Notes: a model not told the origin generated them from the sequence alone. Positions 8,962-16,948 are shown, counted from the first letter of the stretch. The stretch: DNA of 64,000 nucleotides from Coleofasciculus sp040219735 (GCA_040219735.1 JAVJRX010000100.1), one strand, 5' to 3'. Numbers and translations: made by a program.

Positions 8962-9414
8962 ATGATGAATGCCTTTGCCGCTCGTTTTAGCTTTGCTCTG
9001 CTTGTTCCTATAACCTGGTTGACAGTGGGCTTAACTGCGGCGGCAGTGAGAGCGCAAAATCAACTGTATAATCCGATTCCGATTCCTGAGCGTAATGAAA
9101 TCTCTGATACCCTCACTGAGCAAGATATTCCTACGGGTGAGGGCGGGTTTGCCCGGGACTACACCCTCGAATTGAGTGCTGGTGACCAAGTGGCTATTGA
9201 TTTGATTTCAGATAGCTTTGACACAATTGTCACACTCCTAGCCTCTGATGGCTCGACTATTGCCGAAAATGATGATGGTCCTGATGGCACGACGAATTCG
9301 TTGTTATTTTCCCGGATTACTGAAACCGGAACCTATATTATCCGGGTCCGTGCTTTTGGAGAGACGGGAGGGGGTTCTTTTACTTTGAAGGTGACACGTT
9401 TGCGACCCATTTGA
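8962..9414 (+). CDS. Secreted pre-peptidase C-terminal (PPC) domain protein
   Basis: A 150-residue protein. Residues 1-31 form a signal peptide with a hydrophobic core (FALLVPITWLTVGLTAAAV) and an Ala-x-Ala type end (AVRAQ). The remainder is one PPC beta-sandwich: YTLELSAGDQVAIDLISDSF, then DTIVTLLASDGSTIAENDDG and TGTYIIRVRAFGETGGGSFT. PPC domains usually accompany secreted peptidases or hang alone on surface proteins and are often removed during maturation. Here it stands alone, so a periplasmic or exported binding role is an inference. There is no catalytic domain. Confidence 0.82.
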   Translation: MMNAFAARFSFALLVPITWLTVGLTAAAVRAQNQLYNPIPIPERNEISDTLTEQDIPTGEGGFARDYTLELSAGDQVAIDLISDSFDTIVTLLASDGSTIAENDDGPDGTTNSLLFSRITETGTYIIRVRAFGETGGGSFTLKVTRLRPI

Positions 9415-9450
9415 ATTAATGATCAGATCCGCGACTTCTTAAGGACAATT

Positions 9451-9478
9451 GTAGAGATGTTCCAAGCAACGTCTCTAC
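9451..9478. repeat. Palindromic family A, degenerate copy
   Basis: GTAGAGATGTTCC followed by AAGCAACGTCTCTAC. The arms match the perfect copy at 73-100 apart from a few central and left-arm changes. Confidence 0.75.
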
Positions 9479-9705
9479 AAGGTTATTGACAAAAAAGCGA
9501 TAGCGTAAATAAACAGCTTTTGCCGATCCCGGACTAGACGCAAAACCGGTAAATATATCTCAAAACTATTTTCCCATACGGCTTCTCATTTACATTTTAA
9601 AATTGTACTTATATTAAGTAAAATTAAGATATATTAAATTCTCTCATAAAGTTAACGAAAAGTTTGATATGTTCATAATCTACCCTCAAAATAAACACCG
9701 AAAAA

Positions 9706-9819
9706 ATGAAAGTTTCACAAAGTTCCAAACATTTAGGTCAATCGGTTGCTCTAGGTATCCTCCTAGTCATCACGACTTTAAGTATATTTATACTAATGAT
9801 GATGCAGAGTGGAGTTTAG
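9706..9819 (+). CDS. Possible 37-residue single-pass membrane peptide
   Basis: An ATG-started frame encodes MKVSQSSKHLGQSVALG followed by a long hydrophobic helix (ILLVITTLSIFILMMMQSGV) and a TAG stop. It is too short for most gene finders. In favour are a polar, basic N-terminus, a single well-shaped transmembrane segment and an AT-rich promoter-like region just upstream. Against it, the ribosome-binding site is weak and no family is recognised. It could belong with the many small membrane peptides of cyanobacteria, but nothing ties it to a complex. Confidence 0.4.
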   Translation: MKVSQSSKHLGQSVALGILLVITTLSIFILMMMQSGV

Positions 9820-9860
9820 TGGTGATGTATCACTGAGAACTTAGCACCAATCCTATACAT

Positions 9861-9890
9861 AGTAGGGACACGACATGTCGTGTCCCTACT
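9861..9890. repeat. 30-bp perfect palindrome
   Basis: The arm AGTAGGGACACGACA is followed by its exact reverse complement. The design (GTAGGG-type outer end, variable centre) resembles family A but with a different core. It sits 18 nt from the end of the PHP gene and may serve as a transcription terminator between convergent units. Confidence 0.85.
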
Positions 9891-9908
9891 GTTAATTAAG
9901 ATTTGCCG

Positions 9909-10616
9909 TTACAAACGCCGTAGCAAGTTTGAACCGTGGGTATCTGTACCACAAGTATTGAGCAAATTATAGGTGGTACTTAACTGTTTCACCTGCTGAG
10001 TTTGCTTAGGGCTGGGATGCCAAGGATCGGGGTTAGCGTAAGCATAATAGGTTTCTACTCCATCAATTCCCATGTTGGCGGCGGCGGGAATGAGTTCATG
10101 GGCTGAACGCCTATAACGGCAGGGATGAGCCAGTACCGCCAAGCCACCTGCCTGATGCAAAACATCAATTACAGTTGCCGCTTCAGCCTGCTGATGTTGG
10201 GGGGCTTTGCCATTGAGATAAGGCTTTAAGCTGGAATGGTGGGGATCAAAAGCATAGCCCAAGATATGAACATCCGTATTTAATAAGCGAGCAGTGATTT
10301 CTACGCCAGTCCAGAGGTGAGGAATTGCCTGAGTGGGTAAAGAGTGCTGGAGGGAATCTAGATAGGTTTTAGCGATTTGATAACCACCGATTGTGTGATG
10401 ATCAGTGATAGCAAACCCTTTCAGACCGATGGCAATGGCTTGTTCAATTAACGTTCTGGGATGAAGCTGACCATCAGAAGCCGTAGTATGACAATGGAAA
10501 TTGTAGGAACGAGGACAACTATCGGGACCCAAGGTTTGCCAAACCTGCCGGAGAGCGTGTTGATCTTGTTCTGTTACGGGGGATGATATTAAAACTGGAG
10601 CCATTTTAACCACCAT
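9909..10616 (-). CDS. PHP-domain metal-dependent phosphoesterase
   Basis: A 235-residue protein of the polymerase and histidinol phosphatase (PHP) superfamily. The N-terminal metal motif is NFHCHTTASDG (about residues 39-49), followed by AIAIGLKGFAITDHHTIGGY with the D-H-H pair. A later LAHPCRYR and the C-terminal CGTDTHGSNLLRRL supply further metal ligands. Stand-alone PHP proteins of this type are predicted phosphoesterases, some acting on 3',5'-nucleotides or small oligonucleotides. Length is slightly short at the C-terminus, ending just after the last ligand motif. The substrate is not determinable here. Confidence 0.85.
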   Translation of the reverse strand: MVVKMAPVLISSPVTEQDQHALRQVWQTLGPDSCPRSYNFHCHTTASDGQLHPRTLIEQAIAIGLKGFAITDHHTIGGYQIAKTYLDSLQHSLPTQAIPHLWTGVEITARLLNTDVHILGYAFDPHHSSLKPYLNGKAPQHQQAEAATVIDVLHQAGGLAVLAHPCRYRRSAHELIPAAANMGIDGVETYYAYANPDPWHPSPKQTQQVKQLSTTYNLLNTCGTDTHGSNLLRRL

Positions 10617-11039
10617 GTTTGCTGATATTATTAATAAATGAGTCTAATGAATGAGATGCTCTCCTCAACTGCTTAAGACAGTAAGCTTGCCCAGAAATAC
10701 GTCCTAATCATTTCAAATTGTTAACACTACCTTAGCAAAAATTAGTAGTCATCGTCTGTAGACACCCTGTAAAGCGGTCACATTTTCCATTAGTCCTTTC
10801 TCTTGTCAGCATAAAATTAGCTAATCTTTCCCCTGCGTCCTGGAGGTAATAGGCTACGTCTGAAATATGCTCCTACAATGAGCCGCAACTCCGTATTGAA
10901 TCGATACTCTCAGGAGAATCCCCCATCTAAACTGGAGGAGTTAGAGGGGGATAACGGTTAGATTTGAACCGTTAAAATGACAAGCTAAGAGAATCAAATT
11001 TTTTTGTTCGACCTCCTCCATATTCACCTGTTCCACTCC
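10617..11039. other. 423-nt spacer
   Basis: No coding potential is seen on either strand. An inverted repeat AACGGTT/AACCGTT lies at 10954-10974, about 65 nt beyond the end of the HetZ-family gene, and could be its terminator. The right part should hold the PHP gene promoter region. Confidence 0.45.
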
Positions 11040-12299
11040 TTAGTTGGCAAGAGAAACTTCGGAATTGCGAGTTTTCCAGGCAAATTCTAATAACTTAGTC
11101 CAGCGCTTTTGCAGTTGTTTGGGTGTACACTTGAGGGCTTTTGCAATCTCAGCATCACTCTTGTGGGCTTGTTTGAGAGACATTAGTTGCTGTTGTTGCT
11201 CATCAAGTTCAGCTAAAAAGGTTTCCCATTGGTCAGACGACATGCCTAATTTTTGATCCAAATCAGCTCCAAGCCATTGGTGTACCAGTTTCCAGTGGGA
11301 TGACCGGGCGAATTTTTCCACATGATATTTAAAGCGCTGTTGTAGGTAGTCACGTTGGCGGGGGGTTAACCCTAAAATCTCATCGATTTCCGGTGCGGCG
11401 AGGTCTTGTAACTTTAAGACCAGATAATCCGCGCAGTCGGAGTGACCTTGTTGCTCAAGATAGTTGACCAGTTCACTCACCACGCGATCGCGCAGTACCG
11501 ACTCACTGGGATCAGTGGTTTGAGCGACCAAGTGAGCCCGCACTTGTTGCATCGCCGGTGAACGGCTGAGTTCTTGGGCTTCTTCCCCCTTGGCAAATTC
11601 CACCGCCTGCTCAATATCCAAAGGAGTTTCACTGGGTTGGCGTCTGGCAAAACTTTGCGCTCTCAGGACGATAAGCTGTTGACTGCAACGGTTCGGTAAC
11701 GTAATTCGCCGCTTGGCATACTGTTCCGTAAACGCCATATATTCCGCCAGTTCGATTTGAGTGCGAGGCGTGTAGTCCACATCTACCTCATTTTCCCGGC
11801 GAAATGCTTTGAGGGACTCAGCATAAAAGTCTTGTAAAAAGTCCTCAATTAAATTATAGCGAGCCGAGAATTTTAACTGGGATTGAGGTTGGGCGATATG
11901 GCGATAAACCATGGCACTTAATGTGCTGTGTAATTCAACACGCCCTTGCTTAGAACCCAATTTATAGTAGCCTAAACACTTGTGTAAGCGGTGACGTGCC
12001 AGGGTTAATTGCCACGAGCGGACTTGACCAGAGGTTTGAATGCGATCGCTCTTGCTACAGATTCGTTGTACCTCCAGCGCTATCCGGTTTGCCACCACTT
12101 GAGCGCGACTGGGTAGAGGTTTGGACTCAGAACCCGAACCACCATTGTTTTGACCTAAAGGTTTGGAACCATAGAGTGCCGACCACATTTCCTCTAGCAA
12201 CAGATCAATTAAACTTTGAGTGTCTGTGCCGAAAACTTCCGGATTATCGAGGTGGTTTGGGGAAGGTTGAGTGATAGATTTTACAGTTTTAACGTTCAT
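11040..12299 (-). CDS. HetZ-family regulatory protein
   Basis: A 419-residue cytosolic protein without membrane segments. The conserved central region (RHRLHKCLGYYKLGSKQGRV, then FLQDFYAESLKAFRREN and TPRTQIELAEYMAFTEQYAK) matches my recollection of the HetZ / HetZ-related family of filamentous cyanobacteria. The C-terminal third contains sigma-factor-like or HTH segments (LGLTPRQRDYLQQRFKYHVE and HKSDAEIAKALKCTPKQLQK), which fits DNA binding. In Anabaena HetZ acts early in heterocyst differentiation, but homologues occur in non-heterocystous filaments, where the role is unknown. Whether this is the orthologue or a paralogue cannot be decided without a tree. It stands alone, with about 420 nt of non-coding DNA on each side. 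Confidence 0.6.
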   Translation of the reverse strand: MNVKTVKSITQPSPNHLDNPEVFGTDTQSLIDLLLEEMWSALYGSKPLGQNNGGSGSESKPLPSRAQVVANRIALEVQRICSKSDRIQTSGQVRSWQLTLARHRLHKCLGYYKLGSKQGRVELHSTLSAMVYRHIAQPQSQLKFSARYNLIEDFLQDFYAESLKAFRRENEVDVDYTPRTQIELAEYMAFTEQYAKRRITLPNRCSQQLIVLRAQSFARRQPSETPLDIEQAVEFAKGEEAQELSRSPAMQQVRAHLVAQTTDPSESVLRDRVVSELVNYLEQQGHSDCADYLVLKLQDLAAPEIDEILGLTPRQRDYLQQRFKYHVEKFARSSHWKLVHQWLGADLDQKLGMSSDQWETFLAELDEQQQQLMSLKQAHKSDAEIAKALKCTPKQLQKRWTKLLEFAWKTRNSEVSLAN

Positions 12300-12718
12300 G
12301 GTATTGCCCCTAAAGACTACAGTTACGAATTACCCAGACATCAGCAGAGGAACGAGTGGTTATTTGGAATAAATACTCTGTTGCTGTCCACAATTTGAAT
12401 GTAAAACGTTATGCTTAGTCTTTGGTGGAGTGGTGTGTCACTAAACAAGAGATCATGAGTAAACGGCAGACACCCTTACCGATTTATGGACTAGGATTAT
12501 GGCTGCTAACCCTTGCTCCACCTGCATTTAGGTACTTGGCAAGGGGTCATTATTTCCATGGCTGTTGGAGTGAGTGAGAGTAGACAATTGACAAACTGGA
12601 TTTATTTGTGGACTTTCGTCCGAAATCCCCCGTCTGTCTCCTGTAGTCCGAATGCTGAGCAGCGAAAGCCTAACTGGATTGGGTTTAACTTTAAAGGGTT
12701 ACACCCATCAGTCTCACC
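12300..12718. other. 419-nt spacer
   Basis: Upstream region of the HetZ-family gene and downstream region of the YciO/Sua5 gene. An open frame on the plus strand runs through it into the YciO gene antisense but shows no coding character. No clear repeat or site was found. Confidence 0.45.
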
Positions 12719-13384
12719 TTATTCCCAACTCTGGCTAGCGGGTACAGCCCACGCTGTTGCGGCTTCCCATCCCAAACCTTGGCGCAGGATTGTCGGTTTA
12801 TCCCCAGTCATATCCAGAATGGTAGATACCTGGAAACCGGGTTCCGAGCCATCCTCGACAATAATGTCCACTAAACCTTCAAACTGATCAAAGAGTTTGG
12901 CACTTTCAAGTCCCACAGTGGGGAAATGTCCCATCTCATCGGGTAAATGAGCCGACGTGGAAATCACGGGGTTGCCTAACGCTTCGAGTATGGCTTGACA
13001 AACCGGATGATCCGGAACTCGGATACCACTGGTTTTGCGCTTGGGACTCATCACTAGTCGGGGTACTAATTTGGTTGCGGGTAGCACAAAGGTATAAGGT
13101 CCAGGAATCAAGCGTTTCATAATTCGGTAAGCTGGGTCACTCACCCAAGCATATTCAGAAATGTTAGATAACGAGGAACACAAAAACGTTAACGGCTTCT
13201 CATTCGAGAGTTGCTTTAAACGCCTGACCCGTTCCACAGCCGATTTGACATTTAGGTCGCAACCAATGGCATAGACGGTATCTGTGGGATATAACATCAC
13301 CGCACCGTCTCTTAGGTCGTCCCTTATTTTCTCTATTCGGCGTATTTGAGGCGTTTCCGGATGGAGGGTGTAAATCGTTGCCAT
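12719..13384 (-). CDS. YrdC/Sua5-family (YciO-type) threonylcarbamoyl-AMP synthase-like protein
   Basis: A 221-residue YrdC-fold protein. The signature YPTDTVYAIGCDLN (residues 36-49) and RLKQLSNEKPLTFL form the nucleotide and threonine site. PGPYTFVLPAT and GIRVPDHPVCQAIL, then NPVISTSAHLP, continue the family pattern. Family members Sua5/TsaC make threonylcarbamoyl-AMP for the t6A37 modification of ANN-decoding tRNAs. The closely related YciO branch is less well understood, and the short length without a Sua5 domain plus the IYTLHPETPQIRRI start favour YciO. It is cytosolic and sits beside the IS element on its left side. Confidence 0.85.
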   Translation of the reverse strand: MATIYTLHPETPQIRRIEKIRDDLRDGAVMLYPTDTVYAIGCDLNVKSAVERVRRLKQLSNEKPLTFLCSSLSNISEYAWVSDPAYRIMKRLIPGPYTFVLPATKLVPRLVMSPKRKTSGIRVPDHPVCQAILEALGNPVISTSAHLPDEMGHFPTVGLESAKLFDQFEGLVDIIVEDGSEPGFQVSTILDMTGDKPTILRQGLGWEAATAWAVPASQSWE

Positions 13385-13494
13385 AATCGTTCAAAATGAT
13401 TGCAATGGTTAGATGATCTAATAAAAACCTAAACCGTTACATAAAACTTACACAAATCTACCAATACCTGGTAAAATATGCTGTCTACTTCCTG

Positions 13495-13560
13495 CTTCAT
13501 CCTGGCAGTGACGGCACTTAACCAGTCCACAGGCTAACGCCACCTAACTGGCGGCTATCT
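13495..13560 (-). ncRNA. Candidate omega-RNA (reRNA) at the 3' end of tnpB
   Basis: Reading the minus strand across and past the tnpB stop gives two stems: CGCCA-(GTTAGG)-TGGCG overlapping the stop codon, then a compound hairpin with CTGG/CCAG and AGTG/CACT stems (13502-13525). Known TnpB guide RNAs overlap the 3' end of the gene and end at the element boundary in this way. The guide would be the bases just left of about 13495. The extent is inferred; no transcript evidence is available. Confidence 0.45.
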
Positions 13561-14632
13561 CCAAATTAATGGAGGCGTTGAAATCTCGGTCGATTTCCAG
13601 TCCACAGTTGTCACACCGGAAAAATCGCTCAGATAAAGGCATTTCATCCTTAACGGTATGACACCTCGAACAAGTTTTAGTCGAGGGATACCATTGGTCT
13701 ACTACAACCAGTGTTGCTCCGTACAGCTTGCACTTGTACTCTAGCTGGCGTTTGAATTCGTAAAAACCCATATCCTGAATAGCTTTTGCTAGTTTATGGT
13801 TAGCCATCATTCCAGACACGTTCAACTTTTCTATCCCTATTCGGCTGTGTTTTTTGGCTAAATAGGATGTGAGTTTGTGCAACGTGTCTTTTCTAATGTT
13901 GGCTATTTTCCGGTGCAGACGGGCTATCTTGATTTGGGAAGACTTCCAGTTAGCTGAACCGATTTGCTTGTGGCGGTTCAACCATTGCAGGCGAGAGAGT
14001 TTTTTCTCGTACTTTCGATAAGCTTTCGCCCCCTCCACTACAACCCCGGTAGACAAGACGGCTAATGCTTTTATGCCGAGATCAACACCCACTACAAGGT
14101 GAGGCTTGGGTCGGTTAACTGGCTCATGTTCCAGCTTAAAGCTGATAAACCATCGGTCAGCCGTCCTGGATATGGTTACAGATTTGGGTTGAAAACCGAC
14201 TGGTAGCCGTTCATAGGTCCTCAACCAACCAATTTTAGGGACTCTAATTTTAAAGTGGTCGAGCTTGATTGACCCATCCAGGGTAAAACTATCACCCCGC
14301 CCTTTTTTCTTAAACCGAGGCGGCTTTTTATTTTTCTCAAACGCATCTTTCCAGGCTTGAGCCAATTGCCTAAGCGCATACTGGGGGGCGCATTTACTCA
14401 CCTCATAATACCAGGGGCAGATGGGTTTAACCAGCGCTACCAACCACTTATGTAGATCAATCCCAGTAGGAAACTTGATTTTATCCTCTGGGTTATCCTG
14501 GTTGTGATCAAGTATCTGTTTGGTTAAACCTAAACCCCAATTCCAAGCATGGCGAGAAACGCCACAATGTTTAGCTAGTGCTGTTCGCTGCTTGTTATTA
14601 AGTTTTAATTCGGTCTTAAAACCTAATAGCAT
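13544..14632 (-). CDS. tnpB: TnpB, RNA-guided nuclease of IS200/IS605 elements
   Basis: 362 residues from the start MLLGFKTELKLNNKQRTALA, the usual TnpB N-terminus; a further 49 codons upstream are open but look non-coding and overlap the divergent ORF's start. The RuvC-like triad is intact: Asp184 (VVGVDLGIKALA), Glu268 (IGIEKLNVSGM) and Asp350 (IDRDFNASINL). The four-Cys zinc ribbon is intact too (TCSRCHTV, then FRCDNCG). TnpB proteins are guided by the omega-RNA from their own 3' end to cut DNA and help retain the element. No frameshift is seen, so it is probably active. Neighbouring genes are housekeeping, suggesting a simple insertion. Confidence 0.95.
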   Translation of the reverse strand: MLLGFKTELKLNNKQRTALAKHCGVSRHAWNWGLGLTKQILDHNQDNPEDKIKFPTGIDLHKWLVALVKPICPWYYEVSKCAPQYALRQLAQAWKDAFEKNKKPPRFKKKGRGDSFTLDGSIKLDHFKIRVPKIGWLRTYERLPVGFQPKSVTISRTADRWFISFKLEHEPVNRPKPHLVVGVDLGIKALAVLSTGVVVEGAKAYRKYEKKLSRLQWLNRHKQIGSANWKSSQIKIARLHRKIANIRKDTLHKLTSYLAKKHSRIGIEKLNVSGMMANHKLAKAIQDMGFYEFKRQLEYKCKLYGATLVVVDQWYPSTKTCSRCHTVKDEMPLSERFFRCDNCGLEIDRDFNASINLEIAAS

Positions 14633-14695
14633 TGGCTCAATCCGCTTAATCGGTGTTATATTCGTATTGTACACGACCATAGCGAAAGTGTCAGG

Positions 14696-14848
14696 ATGTC
14701 CAGGAAGAAGATCTACAACGAATCCAAGCGTAAACTCACCATGACGCTGACCGAAACGGCTGTTCGGTGGTTGGAGCAAGAGCGGGAAAGGATAGGTGCG
14801 AATAGTCTAAGTGACACGATTGAACGCATGGCACGAAAAAAAGGTTAA
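14696..14848 (+). CDS. Small ribbon-helix-helix-like protein divergent to tnpB
   Basis: A 50-residue frame starting MSRKKIYNESKRKLTMTLTE. It has a basic N-terminal arm, one beta strand (KLTMTLTETAV) and two helices (VRWLEQERERIGA, then SLSDTIERMARKKG), the pattern of a CopG/Arc-type DNA-binding protein. It is separated from the tnpB start by 63 nt on the opposite strand, so both promoters must share that gap. A repressor of tnpB is the natural inference but is not shown. I recall similar small ORFs beside cyanobacterial tnpB genes. The reading frame is clean and the composition plausible. Confidence 0.65.
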   Translation: MSRKKIYNESKRKLTMTLTETAVRWLEQERERIGANSLSDTIERMARKKG

Positions 14849-14963
14849 AAACTACCGGAAAAATCGAGAAATTTCCGGCAAATAAGCCTTTTATCATTAA
14901 CCCTATGACCTTAAGTGGGTACAATATGGAGTCGGCATTTGAAAAAGCAGGTGCACTGAGCCA

Positions 14964-15701
14964 GTGAAGCTATTTATTTACCACACCCCCGAACTTACCC
15001 CAACCGATAGGATGCCAGACTGTGCGATCGCGGTTGATGTGCTAAGAGCTACAACTACCATTGCCACAGCGTTGCACGCGGGTGCTGAAGCGGTTCAAAC
15101 CTTCAGCGATATTGAGCAGTTAATGCAAGTGAGCGAAAAATGGCTCCCAGAAAAACGCCTTCGCGCCGGAGAACGGGGCGGCTCAAAAGTCGCTGGCTTT
15201 GACTTAGGCAATTCTCCCCTCGACTGCACGCCAGAGCGAGTCCAGGGATGCCGTTTGTTTATCACGACGACGAATGGGACTCGCGCCTTACAGCGGGTTC
15301 AGAACGCCCCTGTGGTGCTAGCCGCCGCCATGGTGAATCGTCAGACGGTTGTGCAGTATCTGCTTGAGCAAAAGCCCGAAACTGTTTGGCTCGTGGGTTC
15401 AGGCTGGGAAGGCTCCTACTCCCTAGAAGATACCGCTTGTGCCGGTGCGATCGCAGATAGCCTGATCACTCACACCGATCATTCTCTTGGCGATACTGCG
15501 GGTAATGATGAAGTCATCGGCGCTCTTGCCCTTTATGCTCAGTGGAAAGACAAGATGTTAGAAATGTTTCACCATGCCAGTCATGGTCAACGCCTACTGC
15601 ACTTAAATGGTCATGAGGATTTAAAATATTGCGCCCAAGCTGATATTTTAGACGTTTTACCCATTCAGAAAGAACCTGGAGTGTTAGTCAGAAAATTCTG
15701 A
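14964..15701 (+). CDS. comB: ComB-family 2-phosphosulfolactate phosphatase
   Basis: A 245-residue protein with a GTG start (MKLFIYHTPELTPTDRMPDC). The family core is clear: CAIAVDVLRATTTIATALHA, then LRAGERGGSKVAGFDLGNSP, TTNGTRALQRV and LVGSGWEGSYSLEDTACAGA. ComB hydrolyses 2-phosphosulfolactate to sulfolactate in coenzyme M synthesis in methanogens. Cyanobacteria lack that pathway, so the physiological substrate here is unknown and the name is by homology. Length is typical. It is convergent with pheS, with a minisatellite between them. Confidence 0.88.
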   Translation: MKLFIYHTPELTPTDRMPDCAIAVDVLRATTTIATALHAGAEAVQTFSDIEQLMQVSEKWLPEKRLRAGERGGSKVAGFDLGNSPLDCTPERVQGCRLFITTTNGTRALQRVQNAPVVLAAAMVNRQTVVQYLLEQKPETVWLVGSGWEGSYSLEDTACAGAIADSLITHTDHSLGDTAGNDEVIGALALYAQWKDKMLEMFHHASHGQRLLHLNGHEDLKYCAQADILDVLPIQKEPGVLVRKF

Positions 15702-15710
15702 GATCAGTCA

Positions 15711-15772
15711 GGGCGGGTTTATTCACATCCCTTGTGAGGAAAGAAACGATAATAATGAAACCCGCCCCTACA
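15711..15772. repeat. Dispersed repeat family F, copy 1
   Basis: GGGCGGGTTT and AAACCCGCCC arms flank a segment with GAAACGATAATAATG. Related copies are at 22631-22692, 33689-33745, 43530-43561 and 57086-57147, in both orientations. Confidence 0.75.
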
Positions 15773-15783
15773 CATTCAATACT

Positions 15784-15939
15784 CCCCCTGCTTCCCCTGC
15801 TTCCCCCGCTCCCCCTGCTCCCCCTGCTCCCCCTGCTTCCCCTGCTTCCCCCGCTCCCCCTGCTTCCCCTGCTTCCCCCGCTCCCCCTGCTCCCCCTGCT
15901 CCCCCTGCTTCCCCTGCTTCCCCTGCTTCCCCTGCTTCC
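15784..15939. repeat. 9-bp minisatellite (CCCCTGCTT/CCCCTGCTC)
   Basis: About seventeen 9-bp units occupy 156 nt between the convergent comB and pheS genes, ending 4 nt before the pheS stop. On the plus strand the units translate as Leu-Leu-Pro in an open frame, which is a by-product of the repeat. The array is strongly pyrimidine-skewed on one strand and prone to slippage. Confidence 0.92.
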
Positions 15940-15943
15940 TCAT

Positions 15944-16948
15944 CTAAAACTGTTGCAAAAAGCGCAAATCACTGGTATACAAGCGGCGGATATCATCAAT
16001 TTGGTGCATGACTAGAGCAAAACGTTCCGCGCCAAACCCCGCCGCAAACCCTGTATAAATTTCTGGGTCATAACCAACTGTTTTCAGCACATTGGGATCA
16101 ACCATTCCACAGCCGCCCATCTCTAACCATTTCCCTCTCCATTTCACATCGATTTCCGCAGAAGGTTCTGTGAATGGGAAATAACTAGCACGTAAGCGAA
16201 CATCTACGTCTTCACCAAATAATTCTTGGAAAAAGACTTTTAAAGTTCCTTTGAGATCCCCAAACGTGATCTCCTCATCAACCGCTAAAATTTCAATTTG
16301 ATGGAAAACGGCGGAGTGTGTCGCATCAACCGTATCACGACGATAAACCCGTCCTGGTGCAATAATTCGGATTGGGGGTTCATTATTTTCCATGTAGCGA
16401 ATCTGCACCGAAGAGGTATGGGTTCGCAGTAGGTTCCCATCGGGGAGGTAAAAGGTATCCTGCATATCTCGCGCCGGATGGTCTTGGGGTGTATTTAATG
16501 CCTCAAAATTATAGTAATCTGTCTCCATCTCTGGTCCGGTGGCGACGGTGTAACCCAGACCCACAAAGATGTCCAGAACTTGGTCAATGATACTATTGAG
16601 CGGGTGAATCCGACCTTGAGGACGATAAACCCCTGGCATCGTTACGTCAAGGGTTTCGGCGGCTAATTGTGCCTGAATTTGGGCAGCTTGTAAATCTTGG
16701 CGTTTGTTGTCAAGGGATTGCTGGAGGGCTTCTTTGACTTCATTCGCTAACGCCCCAATTCGAGGTCTATCCTCTGGGGATAGCTTCCCCATCCCGCGCA
16801 AGATTTGGGATAACTGTCCTTTTTTCCCCAAGTAGTTTACGCGCAACTGTTCCAATTGATCCAGCGTATCAGTTGTTGCGATCGCAGGAGTGGCTTCTTG
16901 TTTGAGGGCAACTAATTGGGTCTCTAGCTCGTTGAGCGAAGTAGTCAT
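15944..16948 (-). CDS. pheS: Phenylalanyl-tRNA synthetase alpha subunit
   Basis: A 334-residue catalytic alpha subunit of the class II alpha2-beta2 enzyme that charges tRNA-Phe. The N-terminal coiled coil (about residues 1-85) includes LEQLRVNYLGKKGQLSQILR. The catalytic core shows motif 2 (GRVYRRDTVDATHSAVFHQI) and motif 3 (GFAAGFGAERFALVMHQIDD). HPARDMQDTFYL is typical of PheS. Length and start (MTTSLNELETQLVALKQE) are normal. pheT is not adjacent, as is common in cyanobacteria. The stop codon is 4 nt from a minisatellite. Confidence 0.96.
   Translation of the reverse strand: MTTSLNELETQLVALKQEATPAIATTDTLDQLEQLRVNYLGKKGQLSQILRGMGKLSPEDRPRIGALANEVKEALQQSLDNKRQDLQAAQIQAQLAAETLDVTMPGVYRPQGRIHPLNSIIDQVLDIFVGLGYTVATGPEMETDYYNFEALNTPQDHPARDMQDTFYLPDGNLLRTHTSSVQIRYMENNEPPIRIIAPGRVYRRDTVDATHSAVFHQIEILAVDEEITFGDLKGTLKVFFQELFGEDVDVRLRASYFPFTEPSAEIDVKWRGKWLEMGGCGMVDPNVLKTVGYDPEIYTGFAAGFGAERFALVMHQIDDIRRLYTSDLRFLQQF

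Larger units (their letters stand above)
9415..9908. other. 494-nt spacer with two palindromes and one possible micro-ORF
   Basis: Contains an imperfect family A palindrome (9451-9478), an AT-rich block (9590-9700) that looks promoter-like, a 37-codon open frame (9706-9819) and a perfect 30-bp palindrome (9861-9890). Nothing else is recognisable. Confidence 0.6.
13490..14850. mobile_element. IS200/IS605-family element, TnpB-only, with divergent RHH ORF
   Basis: It comprises tnpB on the minus strand, a divergent 50-codon ribbon-helix-helix ORF and a hairpin-rich segment beyond the tnpB stop. No tnpA (Y1 transposase) is present, so the element would depend on a transposase elsewhere or be immobile. 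Exact ends cannot be set from one copy; the left boundary is placed just beyond the hairpin at 13502-13525, the right boundary just after the small ORF. Confidence 0.75.

Noticed and set aside
12513..12887. 125-codon frame on the plus strand
   Set aside because: Mostly antisense to the YciO/Sua5 gene; no domain and no ribosome-binding site.
14633..14779. 49-residue N-terminal extension of TnpB
   Set aside because: The family N-terminus begins at the ATG at 14632, and the extension overlaps the divergent RHH gene.
15734..16015. 93-residue Leu/Pro-rich frame
   Set aside because: Created by the 9-bp minisatellite and running into pheS antisense.
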